Source: Fluviicola sp. (GTDB lineage Bacteria > Bacteroidota > Bacteroidia > Flavobacteriales_D > Crocinitomicaceae). From it: a stretch of 64,000 bases of DNA. Made by a program: the position numbers and the translations under genes. Below the pieces are notes generated by a model, which saw nothing but the letters and a program-made list of their open reading frames with translations, was not told the DNA's origin and made no database searches. Every line of letters starts with the position of its first letter. Positions within the stretch are counted from its first letter, which is position 1. The stretch spans positions 161,971 to 225,970 of the forward strand of contig JARWZO010000010.1 of the NCBI GenBank assembly GCA_029866325.1, read 5' to 3'. Shown here in pieces: positions 8,562-17,254 of this stretch.

Positions 8562-9176
8562 ATGAAAATTACATTGACAACATTTATGCTTGTGATCGGA
8601 CTATTGAGTCATCTAAGCGCCCAAACAACTAAAACCAATTACATTGGATTGAATCTACCACCGATGTTAGGAACAGCCTTGGATATTGGAATTGAGCGCA
8701 ATATAACGCCGAATTTTTCAGTTGACCTCTACACCGGATATGTATTCAACAGCAAGCTTGATAGTCCTTTGAAAAAAGGATCTCGGTTTGATGTATACAA
8801 GAAAAGTGGTTTTTTCTTGAAGCTTGGTGCACGCACTAATTTCAGAAAAGATCTAAGCAAATTTGCCCCATTTTTAGGATTGAGCATTGTCAACGCAGTT
8901 GGTCTTGAAGAAGGAACCTTTGTTGGCGAAGATACTCCCAGCATACCCTATCCTGATCCAATCGTCAATAATTCTTATAATTTCGGCATAAGTGGAATCA
9001 TTGGCCTCACATCACCCGCTGATAAAAAACTAAACGTTGATGTCGGAATTCAGGTGGGAACATTATTGGTAAATAATTTACTTGATTTTCATAGTTATAT
9101 GCCTGGAATGGGTGTTAACTATGGTGCAGGATTAAGATTGCAAGGCATCTTAAGAATAAAATATAGATTAAACTAA
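8562..9176 (+). CDS. Outer-membrane beta-barrel-like exported protein
   Basis: 204 residues. A signal peptide (LTTFMLVIGLLSHLSAQ) is followed by alternating beta-strand segments with glycine and aromatic residues (FSVDLYTGYVFNSKLD, GFFLKLGARTNF, YGAGLRLQGILRIKYRLN), the usual pattern of a small outer-membrane barrel. The last strand ends near the C-terminus, also typical. It has its own spacer with an inverted repeat and direct repeats, and lies inside the segment bounded by 80-bp repeats. No specific function can be assigned. Confidence 0.7.
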   Translation: MKITLTTFMLVIGLLSHLSAQTTKTNYIGLNLPPMLGTALDIGIERNITPNFSVDLYTGYVFNSKLDSPLKKGSRFDVYKKSGFFLKLGARTNFRKDLSKFAPFLGLSIVNAVGLEEGTFVGEDTPSIPYPDPIVNNSYNFGISGIIGLTSPADKKLNVDVGIQVGTLLVNNLLDFHSYMPGMGVNYGAGLRLQGILRIKYRLN

Positions 9177-9232
9177 GGTTTATCCTGCGACTATTCCGGT
9201 AATTGGAAAACCATGCTTCATTTTAGGGTTGA

Positions 9233-9313
9233 CAATTCATTCTCATCAACGGCATGAAATTTACAGAACGGAGAAAAGCCTTGGGTGGAACGGTGATTAT
9301 TATTAATAATTAA
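9233..9313 (+). pseudogene. 3'-end remnant of the small exported protein (80-bp repeat, copy 2)
   Basis: Encodes the last ~26 residues of the 5805-6272 gene product (FILINGMKFTERRKALGG and onward) plus the stop. A TGA at 9230-9232 directly precedes it in frame and there is no upstream gene body, so it cannot be a functional copy. Differences from the intact gene are only synonymous, which suggests divergence while the sequence was still coding. Confidence 0.85.
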
Positions 9314-9363
9314 ACATTCCGCCTTTTTTCGCTTCTTTGCTCCTGCAAACCAATCATGATTTC

Positions 9364-11052
9364 ATGCAACAACCCATTTACGTGCTCGGTACCGGACTTT
9401 CACACAACGGATCGGCTGTTTTATTGAAAGACGGAAAGGTCTGCGTTGCCATTGAAAAAGAACGGCTTACACGTCTTAAACACGATGGCGGGAACGATTC
9501 GGCGGCCATAACCTATTGCTTGGAAGCCGAGGGTATTTCTCTAAATGATGTGGCTGTAGTGGTGCAATGCGCCAATTTCGAAGTGCCGGATCGCGAACGA
9601 TTTCACGGAAAACGTTTGTTCGGAAACACCGAAAAACCGCCTTTGGTTAGTATTTCTCATCAGTTGGCCCATGCCTACAGTGCGGCCGGAACCTGCGCTT
9701 TTGACACCTGCAATATCATGGTAATCGACGGTTGCGGAAGTCCGTTTGATCAATGCACCGATATCGCCGAAAACACGCTTTTGCCCGACAATATCAACGT
9801 CCATTCGAGCCAGCAATTGTGGTGCGAAAAAGACAGTTTTTACCACTTCGACGGGCAAAAAGTAACAGCCCTTTACAAAGATTTTAGTCCGATGGTTGTG
9901 GGTAACGGACATGCAATACGCCTTTCCACAACACAACATTCCATCGGTGGATTTTACGCTGCCATTAGCCATTACGTTTTCGGAAACCTTGATGATGTAG
10001 GAAAACTCATGGGTTTGGCACCTTACGGAAAACCTGATCAATTCGAACTGGAAGCCTTTTCCATGGAAAACGGAAGATTGTTTGTGCGTGACGAATGGAA
10101 AACACAACTGACACGACCCTCGGGCAGTTACGACGATTTTAAGACACATTTTCAGTATTATGCCAATGTGGCATGGTGGGCGCAACAACAAGTGGAACAA
10201 GCGGTAACCAGCTGTTTTACAGAACATTTGAACCGATTTCCGCACACCAATGTCTGTTATTCGGGTGGTGTAGCGCTCAATGCCGTTGCCAACGCACAAT
10301 TACTCGAAAACAACGTGGTGAAAAACCTTTACATGGAACCGGCTGCAGGCGATAACGGCTTGGCGCTCGGTTGTGCGTTTTACGGTTGGCTCGAAGTGCT
10401 CAATCAACCCAAAGTTCCACACGATGGAAACACTTGTTTTGGTAAAACCTATACTTCCGAAGAAATAGAACAGGCACTTCACAGTGTTTCATTTTCTCAT
10501 CAAAAACTTTCAACCGAAACAATGATCACAACCACAGCGCAGTTATTGGCGGAAGGAAAAACCGTAGGTTGGTTTCAAAGCGGTGCAGAATTTGGTCCGC
10601 GGGCGTTGGGTCACCGCAGTATTTTGGCACATCCGAGTATTTCAGGAATCGGTGATCACATCAATGCCAACATCAAATTTCGCGAAGATTTTCGTCCGTT
10701 TGCTCCGGCAACGCTGCCCCACTCAGCCGCGACGTTTTTTGTTTCGGGCAGGAAAAGTCCGTACATGATTCTGGTCGACAAAACGCGCCCGGAATACCTG
10801 GAACGACTTAAAAATGTGACACATGTAAACGGCACAGCTCGTGTTCAAACAGTGGATCAACGCTGGAATCCGGAGTTTTACAAATTAATAGAGACTTTTG
10901 GACAAATCACCGGAATTCCTGTATTGCTCAACACCAGTTTCAACAAAAAAGGAATGCCAATTGTTGAAACACCTCCGGAAGCGTTGGCATTATTCGCAGA
11001 AAGCGCGTTGGATGTATTGGTGATGGGAAATTACATCATACAAAAACCGTAG
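9364..11052 (+). CDS. Carbamoyltransferase (NodU/CmcH/TobZ family)
   Basis: 562 residues from ATG 9364 (an in-frame TTG at 9337 is less likely). The N-terminal Kae1/YrdC-related domain has VLGTGLSHNGSAVLL, EKERLTRLKHDGG, the HQLAHAYSA metal-binding HxxxH, and IDGCGSPFD. The middle carries SGGVALNAVANAQLL and EPAAGDNGLALGCA. The C-terminal domain has FGPRALGHRSILAHP, FRPFAPA and PVLLNTSFNKKGMPIVETP, all hallmarks of O-carbamoyltransferases using carbamoyl phosphate and ATP. No antibiotic or nodulation cluster adjoins it, so the acceptor is unknown; surface glycans are a common target for stand-alone members. It starts 50 bp after the 80-bp repeat. Confidence 0.9.
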   Translation: MQQPIYVLGTGLSHNGSAVLLKDGKVCVAIEKERLTRLKHDGGNDSAAITYCLEAEGISLNDVAVVVQCANFEVPDRERFHGKRLFGNTEKPPLVSISHQLAHAYSAAGTCAFDTCNIMVIDGCGSPFDQCTDIAENTLLPDNINVHSSQQLWCEKDSFYHFDGQKVTALYKDFSPMVVGNGHAIRLSTTQHSIGGFYAAISHYVFGNLDDVGKLMGLAPYGKPDQFELEAFSMENGRLFVRDEWKTQLTRPSGSYDDFKTHFQYYANVAWWAQQQVEQAVTSCFTEHLNRFPHTNVCYSGGVALNAVANAQLLENNVVKNLYMEPAAGDNGLALGCAFYGWLEVLNQPKVPHDGNTCFGKTYTSEEIEQALHSVSFSHQKLSTETMITTTAQLLAEGKTVGWFQSGAEFGPRALGHRSILAHPSISGIGDHINANIKFREDFRPFAPATLPHSAATFFVSGRKSPYMILVDKTRPEYLERLKNVTHVNGTARVQTVDQRWNPEFYKLIETFGQITGIPVLLNTSFNKKGMPIVETPPEALALFAESALDVLVMGNYIIQKP

Positions 11053-11297
11053 GTGTGGGACGCACTTGTCCGCCAAAGGCATGATCCCATTCCTGTTAAA
11101 ATCATCCTAGAAATCATCAAAAACCCTGACACAGGCAACTTTGGCAAGATAATTGAATATCTACTTATGATTTAGGTGGTTAGGTTGAATGTGAATGGTA
11201 CGGAGACGCCTGTTTCTGTGCCATTCGCTCTTTTAGGAAAATCCTGTTTTCAGAACACAAATTTTCAACAACTTTGCGATCAAACAACAACTGAATC

Positions 11298-11741
11298 ATG
11301 CGATCAAAAAAGGTCCTATTTGTCGTCTTACTAATGGCTCTGTTTTCGTGCAATAGAATAGACAAACCAACACCTTCATCATTTATCAAGCAATACCACG
11401 AATCGTTTGATCCTTTCTTTGATCGTTTCAATACAGATTCTACTTTTCAACGAAGCAGGATCGTGTTTCCGCTTGATAACTATCTCATTCCAATGGAAGA
11501 ATTGAATTATGAAATGGTTAATCAACCCATTGATTCATTGGACTATTGCATACTCGATTTAACCTACCATGATTCACTGGCAAAGCGTCAATTTGATGCC
11601 TATAAGCGTATCATTCAAACCAAAAAAGACACTACTTGGGTTAAGTTTACGGGTGTAGACAATGGCATTCACGAGGAATTTATTTTCGAACGCCGAAAAG
11701 GAAAGTGGTTTTTGGTGAAAGTAATGGATGGATCGACTTGA
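11298..11741 (+). CDS. Putative lipoprotein, unknown function
   Basis: 147 residues with a lipoprotein signal peptide (KKVLFVVLLMALFSCN, lipobox LFSC). The mature part is charged and has no recognised domain; FIFERRKGKWFLVKV near the end resembles small beta-rich DUF4348-like or stress-type lipoproteins, but I would not assign a family. It ends 4 bp from the convergent fic gene. Confidence 0.7.
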   Translation: MRSKKVLFVVLLMALFSCNRIDKPTPSSFIKQYHESFDPFFDRFNTDSTFQRSRIVFPLDNYLIPMEELNYEMVNQPIDSLDYCILDLTYHDSLAKRQFDAYKRIIQTKKDTTWVKFTGVDNGIHEEFIFERRKGKWFLVKVMDGST

Positions 11742-11745
11742 TGAA

Positions 11746-12873
11746 CTAATCCTTCGTGAATAGATCCAAATACGCTTTAAAAGCATACAACTTATTGCGT
11801 TGAGCTCCGGATATTTCAGTAAGAATATCCAGGTTTTCTAAACTAGACAATAGTTTATACGCCGTAACATTTGATTTTTTTAATAACTCCTCTACCTTAT
11901 TGACCTCAATCACCGGTTGTGTATACAGATAATCAATAATCTTTTTGGCATCAGCACTTCTATTTCCCAAACTCTTGATCTTCAACTCCATATTCCGCTG
12001 CAATTGCATGATTCCATCAAAAGTGGTGACTCCTTTTTTTGCGGTTTCTATTATTCCTGTGAGAAAAAACTTAAGCCATTGATTTAAGTCATTATGGGTT
12101 CTTGTTCGCATCAAATTGTCATAATAAAGCAGTCTGTTCTTTTCAAAAAAATCAGATAAATACAAAATGGGTTGTTTTAAAATTCCTTTGCCCACCAAAT
12201 ACAGTGTGATCAATAATCTACCAACGCGACCGTTTCCGTCTAAAAATGGGTGAATTGTCTCAAATTGGTAATGAATGATTGCTATCTTCAATAAATCCGG
12301 CAAAGGATTTAATTCATCATTGGCAAACCGTTCCATATCAGACATTAACTCACCAATACTTGTGTGGGTAGGCGGGATAAAAACAGCGTCATTAATTGTC
12401 GCTCCGCCAATCCAGTTCTGCGAAAGCCGGTACTCGCCCGGGAGTTTGTTGGTTCCGCGAACACCTTGTAACAGTATTTTATGTGTTTGCTTTATTAATC
12501 GTGAAGAAAATGGGAGTGTGTGTAACAACCTTACCGCCTCTTTCATAGCACTAATATAGTTTTGTACCTCCTCCCAGTCATCTCTTTTTTCTGTAGCAAT
12601 TTCATCTTTGTTTAAGAACGCCTCTTCCATATTGGTTTGTGTACCTTCTATCTTAGAAGATTGTGTTGCTTCCTTCGCAATGTGCATTCGAATAAATAAA
12701 TCAATGTTCACGTATTCTGAATACATATCCAATCTACCCAATTGCCTGTCTGCTTTACTCAATAAACCGATAATTTCCATATTGGTTATCTTCCAATTAC
12801 GATTGATGGTTGTTGGCTGAAAACTTTTGTAGTAGCCTTGATTGATATACGTTCCTGATTTGAATGATTCCAT
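11746..12873 (-). CDS. Fic family protein (AMP transferase) with inhibitory motif and wHTH
   Basis: 375 residues from the ATG at 12873 (TTG 12882 also possible). An N-terminal extension carries the inhibitory helix motif SSKIEG (~72-77, S-x-x-x-E-G), making this a class II Fic. The catalytic loop HPFLDGNGRVGR (~208-219) is complete, with the catalytic His, ATP-binding Arg and metal-binding Asp. The C-terminal ~80 residues (KKIIDYLYTQPVIEVNKVEELLKKSNVTAYKLLSSL split across helices) form a winged helix likely to bind DNA. Fic enzymes transfer AMP (or other groups) to Ser/Thr/Tyr of target proteins. The 41-bp-period array upstream suggests autoregulation. No adjacent antitoxin is seen; the internal inhibitor takes that role. 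Confidence 0.93.
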   Translation of the reverse strand: MESFKSGTYINQGYYKSFQPTTINRNWKITNMEIIGLLSKADRQLGRLDMYSEYVNIDLFIRMHIAKEATQSSKIEGTQTNMEEAFLNKDEIATEKRDDWEEVQNYISAMKEAVRLLHTLPFSSRLIKQTHKILLQGVRGTNKLPGEYRLSQNWIGGATINDAVFIPPTHTSIGELMSDMERFANDELNPLPDLLKIAIIHYQFETIHPFLDGNGRVGRLLITLYLVGKGILKQPILYLSDFFEKNRLLYYDNLMRTRTHNDLNQWLKFFLTGIIETAKKGVTTFDGIMQLQRNMELKIKSLGNRSADAKKIIDYLYTQPVIEVNKVEELLKKSNVTAYKLLSSLENLDILTEISGAQRNKLYAFKAYLDLFTKD

Positions 12874-12903
12874 TTTATTCAACTTTCTTAAACAAATATA
12901 TCC

Positions 12904-12994
12904 TTATTTAAGAAAACAACCAATAAAGTTAAATAACAAGTTTTTTATTTAAGAAATATGCTAAAAAAGTTAAATAGCATACTTACTATTTAAG
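12904..12994. promoter_or_regulatory. 41-bp-period operator-like array upstream of fic
   Basis: TATTTAAG occurs at 12905, 12946 and 12987, exactly 41 bp apart. Between them AAAGTTAAATA occurs at 12925-12935 and 12966-12976, also 41 bp apart. TATTTAA and TTAAATA are reverse complements, so each unit is an inverted repeat. A related CTTAAACAAATA lies next to the fic start. Placement and spacing suit an operator bound by the Fic protein's winged helix (inference). Confidence 0.6.
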
Positions 12995-13124
12995 GTTTAC
13001 ATCAATTCATTTGCACGTTGGCCTCAGAATCATCGAAGAAAGAAAAGAAGTTATTCGAACAATCAGATTACGAAGTTGAACCTAATTCCATTATTCCGGA
13101 GGTCTTTTCTTCCACTTTTCCTGC

Positions 13125-13132
13125 TAATTTTG
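13125..13132 (+). promoter_or_regulatory. Bacteroidota -7 box of metG
   Basis: TAATTTTG matches the TAnnTTTG -7 element and lies 17 bp before the metG ATG, implying a very short leader. Confidence 0.6.
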
Positions 13133-13149
13133 CGCTATAGTTCAGAATC

Positions 13150-15213
13150 ATGAGTAAAGCCAAATATACCGTCACGGCAGCATTGCCTTATGCCAACGGG
13201 CCACTTCACCTCGGTCACGTAGCCGGAGTGTACCTTCCAGCTGATATTTTCGTACGCTTTTTGCGCAAAAACGGACATGACGTAGTATTTATTTGCGGTT
13301 CAGATGAACACGGAGCGGCCATTACATTGCGTGCCAAAAAAGAAGGCATTACTCCGCAGGAAATTGTAGACAAATACAACAAAATCATTGGCGATTCATT
13401 CCGTCAGTTCGCTATTTCATTCGATATTTTTCACCGGACATCCGAACCGCTTCACCACGAAACAGCACAGGAATTTTTCAAGGTGCTCGAGGCAAAAGGC
13501 AAGTTTATTCAAGAAACTACCGAGCAGTATTACGACGAAGATTTCCAGCAGTTTCTAGCCGATCGTTACATTACAGGTGAATGTCCGAATTGTCAAAACC
13601 CGAGCGCTTACGGTGATCAGTGCGAAAAATGTGGTTCCGATTTGAGTCCGACCGATTTGAAAAACCCGGTTTCTACTTTGAGCGGAAAATCACCTGTTCT
13701 GCGAAGCACTTCACACTGGTTTTTGCCGATGGATCGCCACGAAGAATGGCTGCGTCCGTGGATCAAAGAAGGAATATTAGACGGAAAACAGCAGCACGAC
13801 CCGAAAACTTGGCGAAATCAGGTTATTGGTCAATGCATGTCTTGGATCGACGGAGGTTTGCACCCACGCGCCATGACCCGCGATTTGGATTGGGGAGTTC
13901 CCGTTCCACTTCCCGGCGCCGACGGAAAAGTATTGTACGTATGGCTCGATGCGCCTATCGGTTACATTTCGGCCACCAAACAATGGGCGCTCGACAATGG
14001 AAAAGACTGGAAAGATTATTGGGTAACAAACGGCACAAACGACCGCAAATTGGTGCATTTTATCGGGAAGGACAACATCGTGTTCCATGCCATCATCTTC
14101 CCGATTTTGTTGAAAGATCACGGCGGCTTTATTTTACCGGACAACGTACCCGCTTACGAATTCCTGAATCTGGAAGGCGATAAATTCTCTACTTCCCGCA
14201 ATTGGGCAGTTTGGTTGCACGAATATTTGGAACGCTATCCGGATAAAATAGACGAGTTGAAATACACACTTACCTGTATTGCTCCCGAAAACAAAGATTC
14301 GGAATTTACTTGGAAAGAATTTCAAGCTCGCGTTAACAACGAATTGGCCGATATACTCGGAAATTTTGTAAATCGAGCCTTGGTTTTGACGCAAAAATAC
14401 TACGAGGGCGCTGTGCCTGCATGCGGTGAATTGACCGAAGCCGATCAAGCAGTATTGGCTGATATGAAAGCCATTCCGCAACGTATCGCCGATTTGGTAT
14501 ATCAATACAAACTCCGCGACGCACAAGCCGAAGCCATGCAACTGGCACGCCTCGGAAATAAATACTTAGCAGATAACGAACCGTGGAAATTGGTGAAAAC
14601 CGATTCGAAACGGGTGGAAACAATCATGCACATTGCCTTGCAGATTACCGCAAACCTCGGTTTGGTATTGGATCCGTTCTTGCCTGAAACTGCGGCTAAA
14701 CTGCGTGCCTTTATGAATATAGAACCACAAGATTGGGACGCTTCCGGTAATTTACTTGTGTCTGCCGGACATCAAACAGCTGCTCCAACCATCTTGTTCC
14801 CAAAAATCGACGATGAGTTTGTGGCACGTGAAGTAGAATTTTTGAACGCTTCACAACCCGTAGCAAGCAATTTTCCACCCCAAAAAGAAGAAACGTCGTT
14901 TGATGATTTCACCAAAATGGATATTCGTTTGGGAACAATCGTTGATGCCATTCGCGTACCGAAAGCCGATAAATTGTTGCAACTAACCGTGAATACCGGT
15001 TTGGACACACGCACCATTGTTTCAGGCATTGCCGAGCATTATGCGCCAGAAGAAGTGGTTGGAAAAACGGTTGCGGTACTGATGAATCTGGCTCCACGTA
15101 AAATTCGCGGAGTTGAATCACAAGGAATGATCTTAATGGCCGAAAACGAAGAAGGAAAACTGAGCTTTATGATCCCGGAAAAGGGATTTGATGCTGGTGG
15201 TGAGATTCGCTAA
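13150..15213 (+). CDS. metG: Methionyl-tRNA synthetase
   Basis: 687 residues. Class I synthetase charging tRNA-Met. HIGH motif as HLGH in ALPYANGPLHLGHVAG (~11-26); zinc knuckle CPNC...CEKC (~146-162); KMSKS as KFSTS in LEGDKFSTSRN (~343). An anticodon-binding helical domain follows, then a C-terminal EMAP/Trbp111 tRNA-binding domain (FTKMDIRLGTIVDAIRVPKA), which gives the long dimeric form usual in Bacteroidota. It ends convergent with the phoH-like gene, with a nested hairpin between them. Confidence 0.97.
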   Translation: MSKAKYTVTAALPYANGPLHLGHVAGVYLPADIFVRFLRKNGHDVVFICGSDEHGAAITLRAKKEGITPQEIVDKYNKIIGDSFRQFAISFDIFHRTSEPLHHETAQEFFKVLEAKGKFIQETTEQYYDEDFQQFLADRYITGECPNCQNPSAYGDQCEKCGSDLSPTDLKNPVSTLSGKSPVLRSTSHWFLPMDRHEEWLRPWIKEGILDGKQQHDPKTWRNQVIGQCMSWIDGGLHPRAMTRDLDWGVPVPLPGADGKVLYVWLDAPIGYISATKQWALDNGKDWKDYWVTNGTNDRKLVHFIGKDNIVFHAIIFPILLKDHGGFILPDNVPAYEFLNLEGDKFSTSRNWAVWLHEYLERYPDKIDELKYTLTCIAPENKDSEFTWKEFQARVNNELADILGNFVNRALVLTQKYYEGAVPACGELTEADQAVLADMKAIPQRIADLVYQYKLRDAQAEAMQLARLGNKYLADNEPWKLVKTDSKRVETIMHIALQITANLGLVLDPFLPETAAKLRAFMNIEPQDWDASGNLLVSAGHQTAAPTILFPKIDDEFVAREVEFLNASQPVASNFPPQKEETSFDDFTKMDIRLGTIVDAIRVPKADKLLQLTVNTGLDTRTIVSGIAEHYAPEEVVGKTVAVLMNLAPRKIRGVESQGMILMAENEEGKLSFMIPEKGFDAGGEIR

Positions 15214-15255
15214 TCAAGAATCAAACGAACTTCGTAAACAATTACGGACAATGAA

Positions 15256-15291
15256 GCATAGCCAACACAGGAAACCCTGTATCAGCTATGC
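15256..15291. terminator. Nested hairpin between metG and phoH-like gene
   Basis: Outer stem GCATAGC (15256-15262) with GCTATGC (15285-15291), inner stem ACAGG/CCTGT. It lacks a clear U-tract but sits in the 92-bp convergent spacer, so termination or transcript-end stability is likely. Confidence 0.5.
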
Positions 15292-15305
15292 AATCCAAAA
15301 AGCTT

Positions 15306-16631
15306 CTATAACAAATCGTTCGCCAGATTCGCCAATTCGGAGCGTTCGCCTTTTTCCAAACGGATGTGAGAAAACAACGGCTGACCTTTCAAACGATCGA
15401 TCAAATAAGCTAAACCGTTACTGTTTTCATCCAAATAAGGCGTATCAATTTGGTGAACATCTCCTGTAAACACAATTTTGGTTCCTTCTCCGGCACGGGT
15501 AATGATGGTCTTCACTTCGTGCGGCGTAAGGTTTTGCGCTTCGTCAACAATGAACAGAATATTCGATAAACTTCTACCGCGAATGAATGCCAGCGGTGTA
15601 ATCAAAATACGTCCGCTTTCTTCCATTTCCACAATAGCCTTGTGTTTTTTCTCATTTTCACCGAATTGCGATTTGATGAATTTGAGGTTATCCCACAACG
15701 GCTCCATATACGGACCAATTTTGTCTTTGGCATCTCCGGGAAGAAACCCAATTTCTTTGTTGGAAAGCGGAACCAACGGTCGCGCCAGAATAATTTGCTG
15801 AAATTGCTTTTGCTGTTCGAGCGCTGCAGCTAATGCCAGTAAGGTTTTTCCGGTTCCGGCCACACCCTGCAACGCAACAAGCTTAATGTTGTTATTCATC
15901 AGGGCATTTACCGCGAATGCTTGTTCTGCATTTTTAGGTTTGATACCGGATGTGTATTCTTTTTCAACACGGTGTAAGGTATCTGTCAACGGGTCGAAAT
16001 ATGTAAGTGACGAACTTTTTCCGTTCTTCAAAATGTAATACCCGTTGGCTACTTTTAGGTTTCCCAACACACCGTTTTCTTCAATACTTCCTTTCAGAAA
16101 CAATTGTTTGATGACATCGCTATCGATGTCTTCAATGGTGGTGGTACTTGACGTACGTAAATCCGTATCGTCTACCTTACCCGTTTCATAATCTTCGGCA
16201 TGAATTCCGAGCGCTTTGGCTTTGATACGCAGGTTGATGTCTTTGGTCACCAAAATAACATCGCGCTTGTTATCTTCTTCCTTTACAGCCAGGGTTGCGT
16301 TGATGATCTTATGATCGTTTTTACCCGATCCGTACATCTCTTCGGCGTCAATTCCGGTTGGACTCTGGTTCAGCAAAACCTTGAAAGACCCCATGGTTTT
16401 ACCCAAACTGATCCACGTTTGTAAACCGCCCGTGAGCGAAATACGATCGATGAACCGGATTACTTCTCGTGCTGAAAAGTTCTTGGTATCGTTTCCGATT
16501 TTAAACTTATCCAATTCCTCCAAAACGGTAATCGGAATGGCTACATCATGACGTTCAAAGTGCATGATAGCGTGGTGGTCGTGCAACAAAACGGATGTGT
16601 CGAGCACAAATAATTTTTGTTTTTTGGACAT
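15306..16631 (-). CDS. PIN-PhoH protein (PhoH2-type ATPase/ribonuclease)
   Basis: 441 residues. N-terminal PIN domain (KLFVLDTSVLLHDHHA, first acidic residue in LDTS; later ILVTKDINLRIKAKALGI). C-terminal PhoH ATPase with Walker A GVAGTGKTLLALAA and Walker B NILFIVDEAQN, then ITRAGEGTKIVFTGD and IDTPYLDENSNGL. This two-domain arrangement is that of PhoH2/YlaK-type proteins, where mycobacterial members act as RNA unwinding ribonucleases. It is single and monocistronic here, with no small antitoxin upstream. Confidence 0.93.
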   Translation of the reverse strand: MSKKQKLFVLDTSVLLHDHHAIMHFERHDVAIPITVLEELDKFKIGNDTKNFSAREVIRFIDRISLTGGLQTWISLGKTMGSFKVLLNQSPTGIDAEEMYGSGKNDHKIINATLAVKEEDNKRDVILVTKDINLRIKAKALGIHAEDYETGKVDDTDLRTSSTTTIEDIDSDVIKQLFLKGSIEENGVLGNLKVANGYYILKNGKSSSLTYFDPLTDTLHRVEKEYTSGIKPKNAEQAFAVNALMNNNIKLVALQGVAGTGKTLLALAAALEQQKQFQQIILARPLVPLSNKEIGFLPGDAKDKIGPYMEPLWDNLKFIKSQFGENEKKHKAIVEMEESGRILITPLAFIRGRSLSNILFIVDEAQNLTPHEVKTIITRAGEGTKIVFTGDVHQIDTPYLDENSNGLAYLIDRLKGQPLFSHIRLEKGERSELANLANDLL

Positions 16632-17254
16632 GTATTATTCTTTGGTTCAAGATACTCAATCAACCAAATCTGCAAGAGGCGTGCCACCAAACTTATTGAC
16701 AGTGATTTGTGCGAAAAGAGGTCTAAAAATCCAACATTCTTTAACACAAAATGAAGATTCAGTTCACATGAAATAATCATTATGGAACCAAATCGAAATT
16801 TTCGGGTAATATTGCAATATTACTATGTTTTTGAAAAACAGGTGTTTACGTTAAAATTAATCGAAATAGAAGGTCTGTTTTCAGCTGAAAACTGCTCTTT
16901 TTAGCCGCCATTTTTAATCCTATACCGGTTGATCTCTGCAGAACTCATCAAACTGATAACGCTCTGTTTTAAGGGCTTTTAGCGTAATTTCTATACAAAA
17001 ATTTTACTGGTTTTCTTTACAAAAATCAACCCCGATACACTGCGTTGTGAAAAGCAACTTGTTATCGGGACAAATTGTTGCAATATTACTATGTGTTTGA
17101 TTTACAGATTATTAAAATAAATCAACACCCTATTAATATACTTGAATAGCCCTTCAACACCCTAAAAAACTATAATTCTGATGATTAAAGCATTTTTTTA
17201 CCTTTGCAAAGCGAGATAAACCATCTTGCACGGTACTAATAAAGAACTCAGCTT
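16632..17254. other. 620-bp spacer with repeated palindromic motif
   Basis: No convincing ORF. It holds an 18-bp perfect palindrome GTAATATTGCAATATTAC (16806-16823), and TTGCAATATTACTATGT at both 16812-16828 and 17078-17094. A short TTTTCAGCTGAAAA palindrome lies near 16878. The last 60 bp contain the promoter of the next gene. Confidence 0.7.
17199..17206 (+). promoter_or_regulatory. Bacteroidota -7 box upstream of T9SS cargo gene
   Basis: TACCTTTG fits TAnnTTTG and lies 48 bp before the ATG at 17255. Confidence 0.6.

Noticed and set aside
8363..8632. 89-residue ORF before the barrel protein
   Set aside because: Runs through the 15-bp palindrome and direct repeats and into the next gene's signal peptide in another frame; no protein-like pattern.
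9541..10299. 252-residue ORF antisense to the carbamoyltransferase
   Set aside because: Lies fully within a well-supported gene on the other strand.
13620..14183. 187-residue ORF inside metG
   Set aside because: Arg-rich alternate frame of metG.
15306..16631. Toxin-antitoxin module with PIN-PhoH
   Set aside because: No small antitoxin-like gene directly upstream; only a repeat-rich spacer is present.
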